From NCBI GenBank assembly GCA_963652365.1, contig CAVJTH010000004.1, positions 73,671 to 137,670 on the forward strand: a stretch of 64,000 nt of DNA, written 5' to 3'. The notes beneath the pieces were generated by a model. It searched no databases. It was given only the letters and a program-made list of their open reading frames with translations, and had not been told where the DNA came from. Made by a program: the position numbers and the translations under genes. Positions within the stretch are counted from its first letter, which is position 1; each line of letters begins with the position of its first letter. The stretch comes from Hallerella sp963652365. Its GTDB lineage: Bacteria; Fibrobacterota; Fibrobacteria; Fibrobacterales; Fibrobacteraceae. Below, one piece after another: positions 42,201-49,136 of this stretch.

Positions 42201-43556
42201 CTCGTCGATCGTCTGGGCGGGAATCTGCTTGATGAACTTCGGCGGGTCGTTCACGGATTCCACGGTGAAGTTCGCCTGGGTTTCCGCCGAGGCGCCTTCC
42301 GGGTCCGTCACCTTGAAGGTAATCGTTTCGGAGCCGTTCCAGAGTGCGTTCGGAATCAGGATCTTCGCCACCTTGCCGTTCAGCTGGACCTTGAGGTCCT
42401 TGTTGCCCGAAAATTCCCATTTCAGCTGTTCGAACCTGTGATCGATGTCCTTAACGTACTTGTCGAGCTCGATCGGCTTGAACTGCGCCTTTTCCTGGAT
42501 GTCCTGATCCGGGATCTGATCGACGAATTCGGGCGGGTCGTTCACGGACTTGACCGTAAACGAAGTCTTGAAGCTCGCCTTTGCGCCATGCGGATCGGTC
42601 GCCGTGAAGGTGAACGTCTCCGTCGGACCGTTCCAGTTTTCGTTCGGAATGACGACTTCGGCGACATTGTACTTGTCGATCTTGACCTTCAGGTCCTTGC
42701 CGCCATCGACCGACCACTTGATCGTCGAAACGTCGTCATCGACATCGCTCACCAGATCCGAAAGGTTTATCGCCTCGAACTGTTCCTTCTCGTTTATCAC
42801 CTGGTCCGGCGCCTTCTGCACGATGGGCGGATCGTTCACCGGGTGAACCGTGAAGTTCGCGGACGTCTTGTCGGACGCGTATTCGGCATCCGTCGCGATA
42901 AACGTAATCTTGTAGGCGCCATACCAGTTCGTGTCGGGAATGACGACTGTCGCGATGCGGTCCTTGGAAATATCGACGGAAAGCTCGCCTTCCGCCTGTT
43001 CCTTCGCGATGGGGGTCAGTTCGTATTCCCACGAAATCTGGTCCTTGGGATGGTCGGGATCCTTGACGTAGTCGTCGAGCTTGATCGGGGCGAATTTCTT
43101 TCCCTCGTCAACGGTCTGGTCGGGAATCTTGGAAACTTCGGGAGGGTTGTTGACCGATTCCACCGTGAACGTCACCGTTTCCGAGCTCGAAGCGCCTTTC
43201 GGATCCGTGACGGTGAACGTGAGGTCTTCCGATCCGTTCCAGTACGGGTCCGGGGTCTTGATCGTCACGACGCGGTTGGACTCGGTTACGACGAGATCCT
43301 TGTTGCCGGTGATCTTCCAGCGAAGGGTCGCCGGCTTGTCTTCGGGATCATCGACATAGTCGTCGAGCTTGATCGGGGCGAATTTCCCGCCTTCCTGGAT
43401 GGATTCTCCCGGAATCCCGTTCAGGGACGGCGGATTGTTTTCCTTTGCCGGAGACGCCGCGTCCGTAGGCTGTGCGGCATCCTGGGCCAATGCGAATGAA
43501 ACGAGAAATAGACCTGTTGTCAAGAACAGGGGTGAACGTGACTTTTTTCTACTCAT
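36246..43556 (-). CDS. Giant secreted protein of about 23 tandem cadherin/Ig-like repeats
   Basis: 2436 residues: signal peptide of about 25 residues (MSRKKSRSPLFLTTGLFLVS), then about 23 repeats of 90-115 residues with the frame VNDPPVMKDIPxQTIKEKxxF ... LDxYVxDxDH ... LKWTITGNKxLK ... PNKYWNGSETITFTVTDPEG. This resembles the cadherin-like or Ig-like beta-sandwich repeats of large bacterial adhesins. The last repeat changes type (DGKLDARVSLVRRPQNGKVV, FVYTPNKGFYGLDEFGFKLT, a VCBS/Big-like unit), and the protein ends in a basic KQRRRR tail without a recognisable sorting domain. Three repeats carry Lys/Ala/Pro-rich inserts. GGAG precedes ATG 43556. A role as adhesin or surface scaffold is inference. 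Confidence 0.85.
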   Translation of the reverse strand: MSRKKSRSPLFLTTGLFLVSFALAQDAAQPTDAASPAKENNPPSLNGIPGESIQEGGKFAPIKLDDYVDDPEDKPATLRWKITGNKDLVVTESNRVVTIKTPDPYWNGSEDLTFTVTDPKGASSSETVTFTVESVNNPPEVSKIPDQTVDEGKKFAPIKLDDYVKDPDHPKDQISWEYELTPIAKEQAEGELSVDISKDRIATVVIPDTNWYGAYKITFIATDAEYASDKTSANFTVHPVNDPPIVQKAPDQVINEKEQFEAINLSDLVSDVDDDVSTIKWSVDGGKDLKVKIDKYNVAEVVIPNENWNGPTETFTFTATDPHGAKASFKTSFTVKSVNDPPEFVDQIPDQDIQEKAQFKPIELDKYVKDIDHRFEQLKWEFSGNKDLKVQLNGKVAKILIPNALWNGSETITFKVTDPEGASAETQANFTVESVNDPPKFIKQIPAQTIDEKKQFAPIKLDEFVKDDDHRNAELSWEVDVKSVGKEHPTGPLGINIDDKHVATVEIPDKYWNGSAVATFKVTDPEGAEARQEVKFTVRSINDLPVFKKIPDMTIDEKTEFDPIVLDDYLSDADHELSQLKIAVSGNKELKVDVDKNRMVTIKTPNIDWNGSESVTFTATDPEGGKASATVKLTVKSINDPPVMTDIPDQTIKEKEQFKPIELDKFVTDIDHAKNQLKWTITGNKDIKVTLDPNRKATFALPSKYWNGSEAITFKVTDPEGASDERTVNFSVESVNDAPEFTKKIADQTIKEKEQFKPINLGEIIKDPDHKLTDLTLDISVKAAPGSPKGTQPELQVNVDAKMVATIAIPNKYWNGSNVITFTVTDPEGAKAVASATFTVISVNDPPVLKEIKSQTIEEKSQFAPINLAELASDPDHAFDKLKWTITGNKDLKVNIDKAGTATVAIPNQLWNGSENITFTVTDPEGASARQTAVFTVKSVNDPPVMKDIPSQTIKEKQEFKAIELDNYVSDLDHPNSKLKWTITGNKELKYKLDPNRVLTIIIPNKYWHGSETFNFEVTDPEGAKDSRKVTFTVESVNDAPEFVKKINNQSVDEKKPFAPIKLGEIVKDPDHKLSDLTWSFDVKPAPGAPKGYKTGLTVNVDPKTLVATVTTPNKYWNGADLIEFTVTDPEGAKATQSALFTVRSINDPPTLKKINDQIIMEKEEFKDINLAELTSDPDDAFKTLKWTITGNKDLKIAISKEGVATIKTPNKLWNGTEKVTFAVTDPAGASARQTVQFTAKSVNDPPVMKDIPGQTIKEKQEFKAIELDNYVSDLDHPNNKLKWTISGNKSLKFAMTADRKVTITTPNKYWHGKETVTFTVTDPEGATDSRKVDFEVISVNDPPVFVREVKDQTIDEKQQFAVIKLDDLIQDPDHKKTDLQWSFKVSDASAKPAPAKAKGKKGKKAATEETSSVGKSGLTVEIDNSHNARIVIPDKYWNGAARISFTATDPEGAKATSTALFTVRSINDLPVISDKAPTGETIREGGKFKTIDLSTLATDPDHPSKLLKWSFSGNRQLQVSLNKDNTVQVKVPNAQWHGKETITFTVTDPEGGKASHKMDFVVTEVNDPPVISKIPNQKIKEKETFKPVSLDDHVKDPDNKPSEMKWTVSGNKYLKAEITSARKLVITAPNKYFWCKPDTMTLTVKDPQGASATTTVVYEITSVNDPPVMKDIPGQTIKEKQVFKDIPLDSYVHDADHRNSQLTWTAVVKKASAPAPAPAKKAAKKGKKSKQKEAPKVEEPKTENDLTVTIDDKHVAHLNIPNKYWNGKRTVVFTVTDPEGAKDSRSVDFEVVSVNDPPVMKPIPAQKIKEKEHFAPIDLLALVSDPDHPTSSLAFDVSQPRSLKASINAKKQLVVTTPDKYWNGSEKITLTVTDPEGGKATQQVLFEVTPVNDPPVIKAIPNQKIKEKERFEPIDLSRYASDPDNRPNELKWKVSGNKNLKVEFRGSRMSVATPNEYWNGSETLTLTVSDPAGASASAKVTFTVTPVNDPPHFNKVPVQQIKEKEQFQPLDFSKFIVDPDNKPSEMRWTLDDGAPAQKDKRGRMGKAKRPTVKHPLSYDLSDAGVLTVTIPNEYWNGKDKITVNAYDPSGEKASIDVNFIVTPVNDPPVLKKIPDMVTNEGTKFKPIKLDQYVTDPDNKPHELRWSVTGNRHLEVMITGGREAIVRPSRVDWYGKEAITFIVKDPAGATAKTTVNFEVKHVNAVPEIRPIRDVTMKEDANGGVLATLKLDQYVRDRDNSFSELKWTITGNKQLIVEHDKARNIVTIKQPRENWNGPTETITFKVTDPEGASAQTSAKFTIIPVNDPPVAMSQSYQTREGEALKVNAKDGLLNGAYDPDGKLDARVSLVRRPQNGKVVINEKDGSFVYTPNKGFYGLDEFGFKLTDKEGASSKVETAEINVNFKMKDIRSSEPAATPKSASSETDKKATGKQRRRR
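36600..43440 (-). repeat. Tandem repeat array inside the giant protein gene (about 23 units of roughly 300 bp)
   Basis: The SVNDPPV junction recurs about every 285-340 bp. Some units are close at DNA level, for example those encoding KDIPGQTIKEKQEFKAIELD near 39780 and the near-identical one near 40690, indicating fairly recent unit duplication; others are diverged. Confidence 0.85.
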
Positions 43557-43672
43557 TTACGATCTCCACTAAGACCATTCAACAAAGCCGAGCCACAGGG
43601 GGCGGTTCGCCTTGCCAAAACACTCTAGCCATTCAAATCACCTTTCGGAATCCAAAAAGTGACATTCATCAC

Positions 43673-43680
43673 CAAATATA
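43673..43680 (-). promoter_or_regulatory. TAnnTTTG promoter element of the giant repeat gene
   Basis: Minus-strand TATATTTG, an exact match, leaving a leader of about 110 nt before ATG 43556. Confidence 0.5.
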
Positions 43681-43876
43681 AAGTATTTCGACAGGCGCGG
43701 ATATTACTTTTTTGAGCGAATTTCAAAAATTTCCCGGGAGCGTCCAATCACCGGAATGGCGGTTTCCATAGGGAAAAACTCTTCTTTTTGTCGTTAAGTC
43801 GTTGAACAGCAAGAAGTTAGGAAATCTAGAACGTTCGGCGCCAGGCACAGCGGATGACAAAAAGGATTTTTTTAGC

Positions 43877-43883
43877 TATCTTG
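43877..43883 (+). promoter_or_regulatory. TATCTTG promoter element
   Basis: TATCTTG 28 nt before ATG 43912, after a T-rich stretch. Confidence 0.45.
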
Positions 43884-43911
43884 CTCAAAAATTGTTCAAC
43901 AAGGGTTCTTT

Positions 43912-44343
43912 ATGAAATTTGTCTTTCTCTGCGACGAAATCTACTTGAAAGGGGACAACGCCTCTTTTGTCAACAATTTCCCGACCAATCACGAACTGGT
44001 GACGATGTCCGGCGAAAGCCTCCTGCAGGCGAAAGGTTTCCCCGAGGATACGTTTGGACTTCTCGTTGAACGCTTCACCTGGCAGAAAAACTTCAGCCTG
44101 TTCCGCTATTTCGGCCTGCTTCCGATTCTCGAAACGGTTCCGCTCGCCGTGATCAGCCGCAGCCATCGCTTTGACCCGCTCAAGGGACGCGGTTCGCTCC
44201 GCGGACAGGAAGCCGTCATTTCTCCGAACGCATCGTCCGAAGAGCTCTACACGTCGGTCGAGAAGTTCATCGCCGCGCCTCCCCAGACGCACACCTACCC
44301 GCGCTGCGCCTGCAAGGTCTTTTCGAAAAAGGCTGTCGTCTAG
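43912..44343 (+). CDS. Conserved-looking hypothetical protein
   Basis: 143 residues, soluble, no signal peptide, not recognised. It begins MKFVFLCDEIYLKGDNASFV and has LPILETVPLAVISRSHRFD and a Cys pair near the end (YPRCACKVF). Codon use matches the neighbours and a promoter element plus AAGGG at 9 nt precede the ATG, so it appears to be a real gene. The next gene, a membrane-anchored M23 peptidase, starts 18 nt after its stop, so the two probably share a transcript. Confidence 0.65.
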   Translation: MKFVFLCDEIYLKGDNASFVNNFPTNHELVTMSGESLLQAKGFPEDTFGLLVERFTWQKNFSLFRYFGLLPILETVPLAVISRSHRFDPLKGRGSLRGQEAVISPNASSEELYTSVEKFIAAPPQTHTYPRCACKVFSKKAVV

Positions 44344-44361
44344 TCCGGGCTTTTTCGCGAA

Positions 44362-45729
44362 ATGCGAAGCGAGGTTCTCGAATCCTTGATTTCCCAGGGC
44401 TCGCTCGTGGGAATCGTCTGTTCGAAATCTTTTGACGCGGAAAAAACGCTAGAAAATCTTGCGCGCGCCCTTTGCGGGGACGCGCCTTTCCTTTTTGCCG
44501 AGTATTCCGGAAAACGCGAAACGGGGATAGCGTTCCTGCAAGAACTGAAAAAGCGAAAGGACAGCGGCTTTCGCTACGTCTTTGTCCGCTTTTCCGGGGA
44601 TTTCGACAGGGAAGCCGCTTCGGTGCTCGCGTCCATGCGGATGGCGCTGGTGCTTTCCGATGGCGCGCTAGACAGCGAACTTCTTTCGGAGCTCGAAGCG
44701 ATCGCGCCCTTCCGGCCCGGATTCCTGTGGTGGATCGCTCCGAAGCCGAGCAAGAAAAAGTTTCCGAAGCTTGCCAAGTCGATCGGAGGTAACTGCCTTT
44801 CCGGTTGGACTTCCGCGAAGCGTCTTTCCCTCGACGGCGAAGAAGCGTCCCGCATCTTTCTCGAACTTCTCCGCGCAAGGATCCTGCGGGAAAACGCCCT
44901 GGTCGGCTGGCCGCGCTTCTTTCGAAGGTTTTTCGTTCCGCTGGGCATTCTTGTCGCCGCGCTTCCGTTTCTGCTTCCGTCCGGCATGGGTTCCGGTCCG
45001 GCTCTTTCGCGAAACCTCAAGACGGAAATGGCCCTGTATTCGGAAGCGCCCTACTTCGACTATACGTTCGACGGATCGGAACCGTTCGAGCGTATCGCCC
45101 GATATGCCGTCGGGCGCTTTGCCGCCCTGGTCACGACGGAGAAAACGCTCGGAGACTATGTCGGGGAAACTCTCGAAAAGAACGGGTTTCCCGAAAATTC
45201 CTGGGAAAAGGGCCACCTGCACGTTCCACCCCAGGGGACGACCGTCCGCTTCTCGATTCCGGAAAACCTGAAAAATCCCGATTACGATTCGATCGCGCCG
45301 GCGTGGAAATTCTTTACGAAAATCATCGGGGACTCGATAGCCTACGTCACGGAGCTTTACAGGGAACGAGCGACCGCGCAAGGCAGAAAGCATCCGGCGT
45401 GGGACGTGGCGAGCCGTTCGGGCGCGCGGATTCTTTCCCCGTTCAGCGGAAAGGCGTGGACGTTCAAGGACGAACGCGGCGGAACGGTCATCGGCATCGT
45501 GGGAGAAAGGCGGGTGATTCTCTTCATGCACTGCGACCAGCTCCTGTACCTGGACGGGCAGAACGTCATGCAGGGAGATCCCGTCGCGACGGTCGGCACC
45601 ACGGGACACACGACGGGACCGCATGCGCACATCGTGACCGGGCTTATCGACAGGCACGGAAACAAGCGTCTCGGGAACGTGCGCTACCGGGTGGTGAGCC
45701 CGCTCACGTGGTATTATTCCGGTAAATGA
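44362..45729 (+). CDS. Membrane-anchored M23 (LytM-type) peptidase with unusual cytoplasmic N-domain
   Basis: 455 residues. The C-terminal 115 residues are an M23 zinc peptidase: HPAWDVASRSGARILSPFSG (His and Asp ligands, about residues 344-348), GERRVILFMHCDQLLYLDGQ, GDPVATVGTTGHTTGPHAH with the His-x-His pair (about 419-421). These residues look intact, so it may cut peptidoglycan cross-bridges. One transmembrane segment lies at about 190-212 (FVPLGILVAALPFLLP). The first 185 residues precede it and would be cytoplasmic; they resemble a Rossmann/ATPase-like alpha-beta domain (SLVGIVCSKSFDAEKTLENL, FRYVFVRFSGDF) but lack a clear Walker motif. That layout is unlike standard M23 proteins. Confidence 0.8.
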   Translation: MRSEVLESLISQGSLVGIVCSKSFDAEKTLENLARALCGDAPFLFAEYSGKRETGIAFLQELKKRKDSGFRYVFVRFSGDFDREAASVLASMRMALVLSDGALDSELLSELEAIAPFRPGFLWWIAPKPSKKKFPKLAKSIGGNCLSGWTSAKRLSLDGEEASRIFLELLRARILRENALVGWPRFFRRFFVPLGILVAALPFLLPSGMGSGPALSRNLKTEMALYSEAPYFDYTFDGSEPFERIARYAVGRFAALVTTEKTLGDYVGETLEKNGFPENSWEKGHLHVPPQGTTVRFSIPENLKNPDYDSIAPAWKFFTKIIGDSIAYVTELYRERATAQGRKHPAWDVASRSGARILSPFSGKAWTFKDERGGTVIGIVGERRVILFMHCDQLLYLDGQNVMQGDPVATVGTTGHTTGPHAHIVTGLIDRHGNKRLGNVRYRVVSPLTWYYSGK

Positions 45730-45769
45730 AATGTTACAATCAAGAAACCGTCTGGCGAAAAAAATTTGG

Positions 45770-45777
45770 TAATTTTG
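45770..45777 (+). promoter_or_regulatory. TAnnTTTG promoter element
   Basis: TAATTTTG, exact match, 36 nt before ATG 45814; a ribosome-binding AGGAG (45804-45808) lies between. Confidence 0.5.
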
Positions 45778-45813
45778 AGCCCGGATTGGGTTAGCATTCC
45801 TATAGGAGTTTTC

Positions 45814-46257
45814 ATGCTTGTTCGCTTGTTGGCAACCACCGCTCTCGTTTTTCTGGTCTCGGCCTGTTCCTCCACTCTTCCCTCCGCGGAAATCGCTTCG
45901 CACGAAGACAGCTCGCGCAACATTCCCAAGATCGACCACATGATAGTCAATCTGAAGAAATCCTACATTTCCCAGTGCTACAGCCCGATTCTCAAGAAGA
46001 ATCCACCGGAAAACCAGTGCCAGACGGAACTTTTCCAGATGCTTGAACGCCGTTACCACCTGAACTACAGCCAGCACCAGATCGATCTGGCGTCGAACGA
46101 TCTCTTCTTCCGCGACGTCGATACCCGTCTCCGCAAGATGGTCCGGACCGATCCCGAAATCCGCCGCGCAATCCGGCAGGGCGCATTCCGCAGCGCCGAC
46201 GAAATGCTGAGCTACTACCGGACGAAATACGCGTTCGACACGCAGGCGCGAAACTAG
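45814..46257 (+). CDS. Small lipoprotein, function unknown
   Basis: 147 residues. ATG 45814 follows AGGAG at 5 nt; the lipoprotein signal MLVRLLATTALVFLVSACSS has lipobox VSAC. The mature part is helical and charged, with two Cys (SQCYSPILKK, ENQCQTELFQMLERRY) that could pair, and a Tyr/Arg-rich C-terminus. No family recognised. It has its own promoter element and is closed by a terminator, so it is a single-gene unit between the M23 peptidase and the GH5 gene. Confidence 0.7.
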   Translation: MLVRLLATTALVFLVSACSSTLPSAEIASHEDSSRNIPKIDHMIVNLKKSYISQCYSPILKKNPPENQCQTELFQMLERRYHLNYSQHQIDLASNDLFFRDVDTRLRKMVRTDPEIRRAIRQGAFRSADEMLSYYRTKYAFDTQARN

Positions 46258-46283
46258 GAAAATTGTCGATTTTTTAACGAAAA

Positions 46284-46316
46284 GACGCGGCAGGCGATTT
46301 GCCGCGCCTTTTTTTT
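46284..46316 (+). terminator. Terminator after the small lipoprotein gene
   Basis: CGCGGCA (46286-46292), 7-nt loop, TGCCGCG (46300-46306), then CC and eight T. Confidence 0.9.
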
Positions 46317-46318
46317 CT

Positions 46319-46325
46319 TATCTTG
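46319..46325 (+). promoter_or_regulatory. TATCTTG promoter element
   Basis: TATCTTG immediately after the terminator T-run, 37 nt before ATG 46363 of the GH5 gene. Confidence 0.45.
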
Positions 46326-46362
46326 AAAGGGAACGAAAACCGATTTATCGAAAGGTGCGGAA

Positions 46363-47976
46363 ATGGAACCTGTCAACGGAACGAAACCTGGCTTCTTTGT
46401 CCAAGGACGCTTTCTTTACACCAAGGACAACGAAAAAGTGGTCCTTCGCGGCGTAAACCACATGTTCATCTGGACGGATCGCGAAGGAAAGTCCATCCCC
46501 GAAATTGCAAAGACCGGAGCAAACTGCGTGCGCATCGTCTGGAACATGCACGGGAGAATCTCCGACCTGTACCGCCTGCTCGACGAGAGCATCGAAAACG
46601 CCATGATTCCGATTGTCGAGCTGCACGACGCGACGGGACGCTGGGATCGCCTGCCCGAGCTGGTCAACTACTGGACAAGGGAAGAAGCCCTGCAGATGAT
46701 TCGCGACCACCAGGAATACATCCTGGTAAACATCGGAAACGAGATCGGCAGCGAAGAAATGTCCGGCGAAGAGTTCCACGATGCCTACGCGTCCGCGGTG
46801 ACGAAGATGCGTGCCGCGGGAATCCGCGTGCCTCTGCTTATCGATGCGGACAACTGGGGGCAGAATCCAGGGAACATTCTCGAACAGGGACCGCGCCTGC
46901 TTGCCGAAGATCCCGAGCACAATCTGCTGTTCGACTTGCACATGTGGTGGCCATCGGAAAGGCACGACCCGGAAAAGACGGGCTACGCGACGGTCGAAGA
47001 GCGAATCACCGGCGTCCTCGAAGAATCCGTCGCGAAGAACGTCCCGCTTGTCATCGGCGAATTCGCCCCTGTCGCGGCTGGCGGCGCACGGGAGATTCCA
47101 TACCGATTCATCATGTCGGAAGCGGAACGCCTCGACATCGGCTGGCTCGCCTGGAGCTGGGGACCGGGAAATTTCGACAGCCAGGAAATGGATATGACGA
47201 CCCACAGTTCCTTCAACACGCTGGTGAGCTGGGGCAGGGAAGTCTGCGTCGATAGCCCGCTCGGCATCCAGAACACAAGCGTCATCCCGACCTTTATCCA
47301 GAATGGAGATTTCACCACGGGCGCATCGAACCGCGGGCGGAATCTCGTTTCGGACAGCGACTTCTCGGAGGGGAACGCCTTCTGGATCTCCGATTTCTGG
47401 GGCGGCGAAGCCAAGACGGAAGTCCAGAAGGGAAAGATCCACTTTTCCATCCTGAAGCCAGGCAAGGAGAGCTGGAGCCTGCAATTCAGGCAGACGCTTC
47501 CGCTGCGAAACGGCATCACGTACATTTTCAGCATGCGCGCCAAGGCCGACAAGCCAAGAACGCTCAACGTCGATATCAAGCGCGCATCGAAGGATTACGT
47601 TCCTTACGCCAACGGCCGCTTTCTGGATCTTTCGACAAGCTGGCAGGATTTCAGCTGGAAGTTCACCATGAAGGAGCCCAGCGACGAGAACGCGGTGCTC
47701 GTCTTTGACATGGGCGGAAGCCCGATCGGCTGGACGCTTTCCGACGTTTCCCTGGTACAGGCGCGAAGCGTACTGGACCGGCTGAACAGGAGCTTCCAGC
47801 GAAACGTCCAGAAGAATTCCGGATACTTCAACGCGCCGGCAGGACCGTGGGAGCTTCACCTCTATTCGGCAAGCGGCGAGCTGCTCGAAGTCCTCGACAA
47901 GGGAAAGGGCGGCGAAGGAATGAAGCCGTTCCCGAAGATCGAACGCAGCGGCATCATGGTCATCACGGATCTGTAA
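46363..47976 (+). CDS. GH5 family glycosidase with CBM-like and C-terminal domains, no signal peptide
   Basis: 537 residues. Residues about 15-310 are a GH5-type (beta/alpha)8 barrel resembling mannanases/endoglucanases: VLRGVNHMFIW, GANCVRIVWNM, ILVNIGNEIGSEEM with the acid/base Glu (about 127), and LVIGEFAPVAAGG with the nucleophile Glu (about 233); WLAWSWGPGN follows. Residues about 325-465 look like a CBM4/9-type jelly roll (NLVSDSDFSEGNAFWISDFW). The last 65 residues form a small unknown domain (WELHLYSASGELLEVL). The protein starts MEPVNGTKPGFFVQGRF: no signal peptide, and the frame upstream meets a TGA without another start. That is odd for a plant-polymer hydrolase with a binding module. 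Substrate not determinable. Confidence 0.8.
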   Translation: MEPVNGTKPGFFVQGRFLYTKDNEKVVLRGVNHMFIWTDREGKSIPEIAKTGANCVRIVWNMHGRISDLYRLLDESIENAMIPIVELHDATGRWDRLPELVNYWTREEALQMIRDHQEYILVNIGNEIGSEEMSGEEFHDAYASAVTKMRAAGIRVPLLIDADNWGQNPGNILEQGPRLLAEDPEHNLLFDLHMWWPSERHDPEKTGYATVEERITGVLEESVAKNVPLVIGEFAPVAAGGAREIPYRFIMSEAERLDIGWLAWSWGPGNFDSQEMDMTTHSSFNTLVSWGREVCVDSPLGIQNTSVIPTFIQNGDFTTGASNRGRNLVSDSDFSEGNAFWISDFWGGEAKTEVQKGKIHFSILKPGKESWSLQFRQTLPLRNGITYIFSMRAKADKPRTLNVDIKRASKDYVPYANGRFLDLSTSWQDFSWKFTMKEPSDENAVLVFDMGGSPIGWTLSDVSLVQARSVLDRLNRSFQRNVQKNSGYFNAPAGPWELHLYSASGELLEVLDKGKGGEGMKPFPKIERSGIMVITDL

Positions 47977-48036
47977 GCGCAAGTCGCTTATTCCATGTTG
48001 GAACGATTCGATTGTCCACTTTTGTACAAACCAGGA

Positions 48037-48044
48037 TAGATTAT
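48037..48044 (+). promoter_or_regulatory. TAnnTT promoter element
   Basis: TAGATTAT 6 nt before ATG 48051, which has no Shine-Dalgarno. Confidence 0.45.
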
Positions 48045-48050
48045 TCCTAT

Positions 48051-49136
48051 ATGGAACGAAGAAAGCCCCAGATACTTGTCGTCGATGACATCAAGCCGAA
48101 CATCGAAGTGCTCGAAGGGGCTCTCGCACAGGAAAACTACAGCGTGCATGTCGCGCTAAGCGGAAAGCGCGCACTGGAACTTGCGCAGCGCCGACCGTTC
48201 GACCTGCTTCTTCTCGACGTGATGATGCCGGAAATGGACGGCTACGAGACTTTCCAGAAATTCAGGAAGATTCCGGGATGCGAGAGCACGCCCGTCATAT
48301 TCCTGACAGCCCAGGCGGAAAGCGACAGCGAAATGAAGGGACTTTCGCTCGGCGCGGACGATTACATCGCAAAGCCGTTCAATACACGGCTGCTCAAGCT
48401 GCGGATCCGAAACCAGCTGGAACGCAAGTTCACGCGCGACCATCTTTCCGAAATGGTCGAGGAACGCACGTCGGAGCTTTCCCAGAAGACGAAGGATTTG
48501 CAGAAGACATTGCAGGTGATGCTCACGAGCCTTGGCGCGCTCGCGGAATTTCGGGACAACGAAACCGGAGCGCACCTGAAACGGACGCAAATCGTCGTGC
48601 GGAAGCTCGCCCAGGCGATGCAGCAAGACGAGAAATACAGTAGCGTCTTTCCGGATGACGACACCATCGAGGAATACGCGATCGCGGCTCCGCTGCATGA
48701 CATCGGAAAGGTCGGAATCCCGGACGATATCTTGCGAAAACCGGGAAGCCTGACCGACGAAGAACGCGAAAAGATGAAGATGCACACCGTGCTAGGCTAC
48801 CAGGTGCTTCTTTCCGCGACGCACGAACTGCGCGACAATCCGATGGTCACCATTGCGGCGAACATCGCCAGGAGCCACCATGAAAAATGGGACGGTTCCG
48901 GCTATCCGGAAGGCCTGTCGGGAGAATCCATTCCGCTCGAAGCGCGCCTGATGGCCGTGGCGGACGTCTATGACGCCTTGATTTCCAAGCGGGTTTACAA
49001 GGCCGCAATGCCGCACGACGAAGCGGTCGCCATCATCCACAAGTCGTCCGGAAGTCATTTCGACCCGGACGTCGTCAAGGCGTTTGACCGTTTTGCGGAC
49101 GAGCTGCCGGAAATCTACAAGGGCTTTGCGGATTGA
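48051..49136 (+). CDS. Response regulator with HD-GYP phosphodiesterase output
   Basis: 361 residues. Receiver domain at 1-125 with the phospho-acceptor in LLLLDVMMPEMDGY (Asp about 57) and Lys in DYIAKPF. A coiled coil (130-165) links to an HD-GYP domain: TGAHLKRTQ, the HD pair LHDIGKVGIPDDIL (about 217), HHEKWDGSGYPEGL with intact GYP, VADVYDALISKRVYK. HD-GYP proteins of this kind hydrolyse cyclic di-GMP. The stop overlaps the TTG start of a hybrid histidine kinase, making a coupled signalling pair: the kinase's HPt domain could phosphorylate this receiver. No DNA-binding part, so output is likely second-messenger level. Confidence 0.92.
   Translation: MERRKPQILVVDDIKPNIEVLEGALAQENYSVHVALSGKRALELAQRRPFDLLLLDVMMPEMDGYETFQKFRKIPGCESTPVIFLTAQAESDSEMKGLSLGADDYIAKPFNTRLLKLRIRNQLERKFTRDHLSEMVEERTSELSQKTKDLQKTLQVMLTSLGALAEFRDNETGAHLKRTQIVVRKLAQAMQQDEKYSSVFPDDDTIEEYAIAAPLHDIGKVGIPDDILRKPGSLTDEEREKMKMHTVLGYQVLLSATHELRDNPMVTIAANIARSHHEKWDGSGYPEGLSGESIPLEARLMAVADVYDALISKRVYKAAMPHDEAVAIIHKSSGSHFDPDVVKAFDRFADELPEIYKGFAD

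Larger units (their letters stand above)
43557..43911. other. Divergent intergenic region, 355 bp
   Basis: No gene seen. It holds the leader and promoter of the giant protein on the minus strand (about 110 nt of leader downstream of 43673) and a plus-strand TATCTTG element for the next gene. The 43700-43860 part has no recognisable structure. Confidence 0.6.

Noticed and set aside
36600..43440. CRISPR-like or satellite array
   Set aside because: The periodicity of about 300 bp is in frame and encodes protein domains with variable sequence; no short identical repeats with unique spacers exist.
37578..43499. 1973-codon open frame on the plus strand opposite the giant repeat gene
   Set aside because: It mirrors the repeat periodicity and codon bias of the sense gene, has Arg/Val/Phe/Asp-rich repetitive sequence without domains, and lacks a promoter or ribosome binding site. 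The sense product has a signal peptide and clear domain repeats.
43700..43860. tRNA or other known RNA in the 355-bp divergent gap
   Set aside because: No cloverleaf, no T-loop GGTTCRA motif and no terminator on either strand.
46299..47255. 318-codon frame overlapping the GH5 gene in another frame
   Set aside because: Arg/His/Pro-rich shadow frame; the GH5 frame contains both catalytic Glu blocks.
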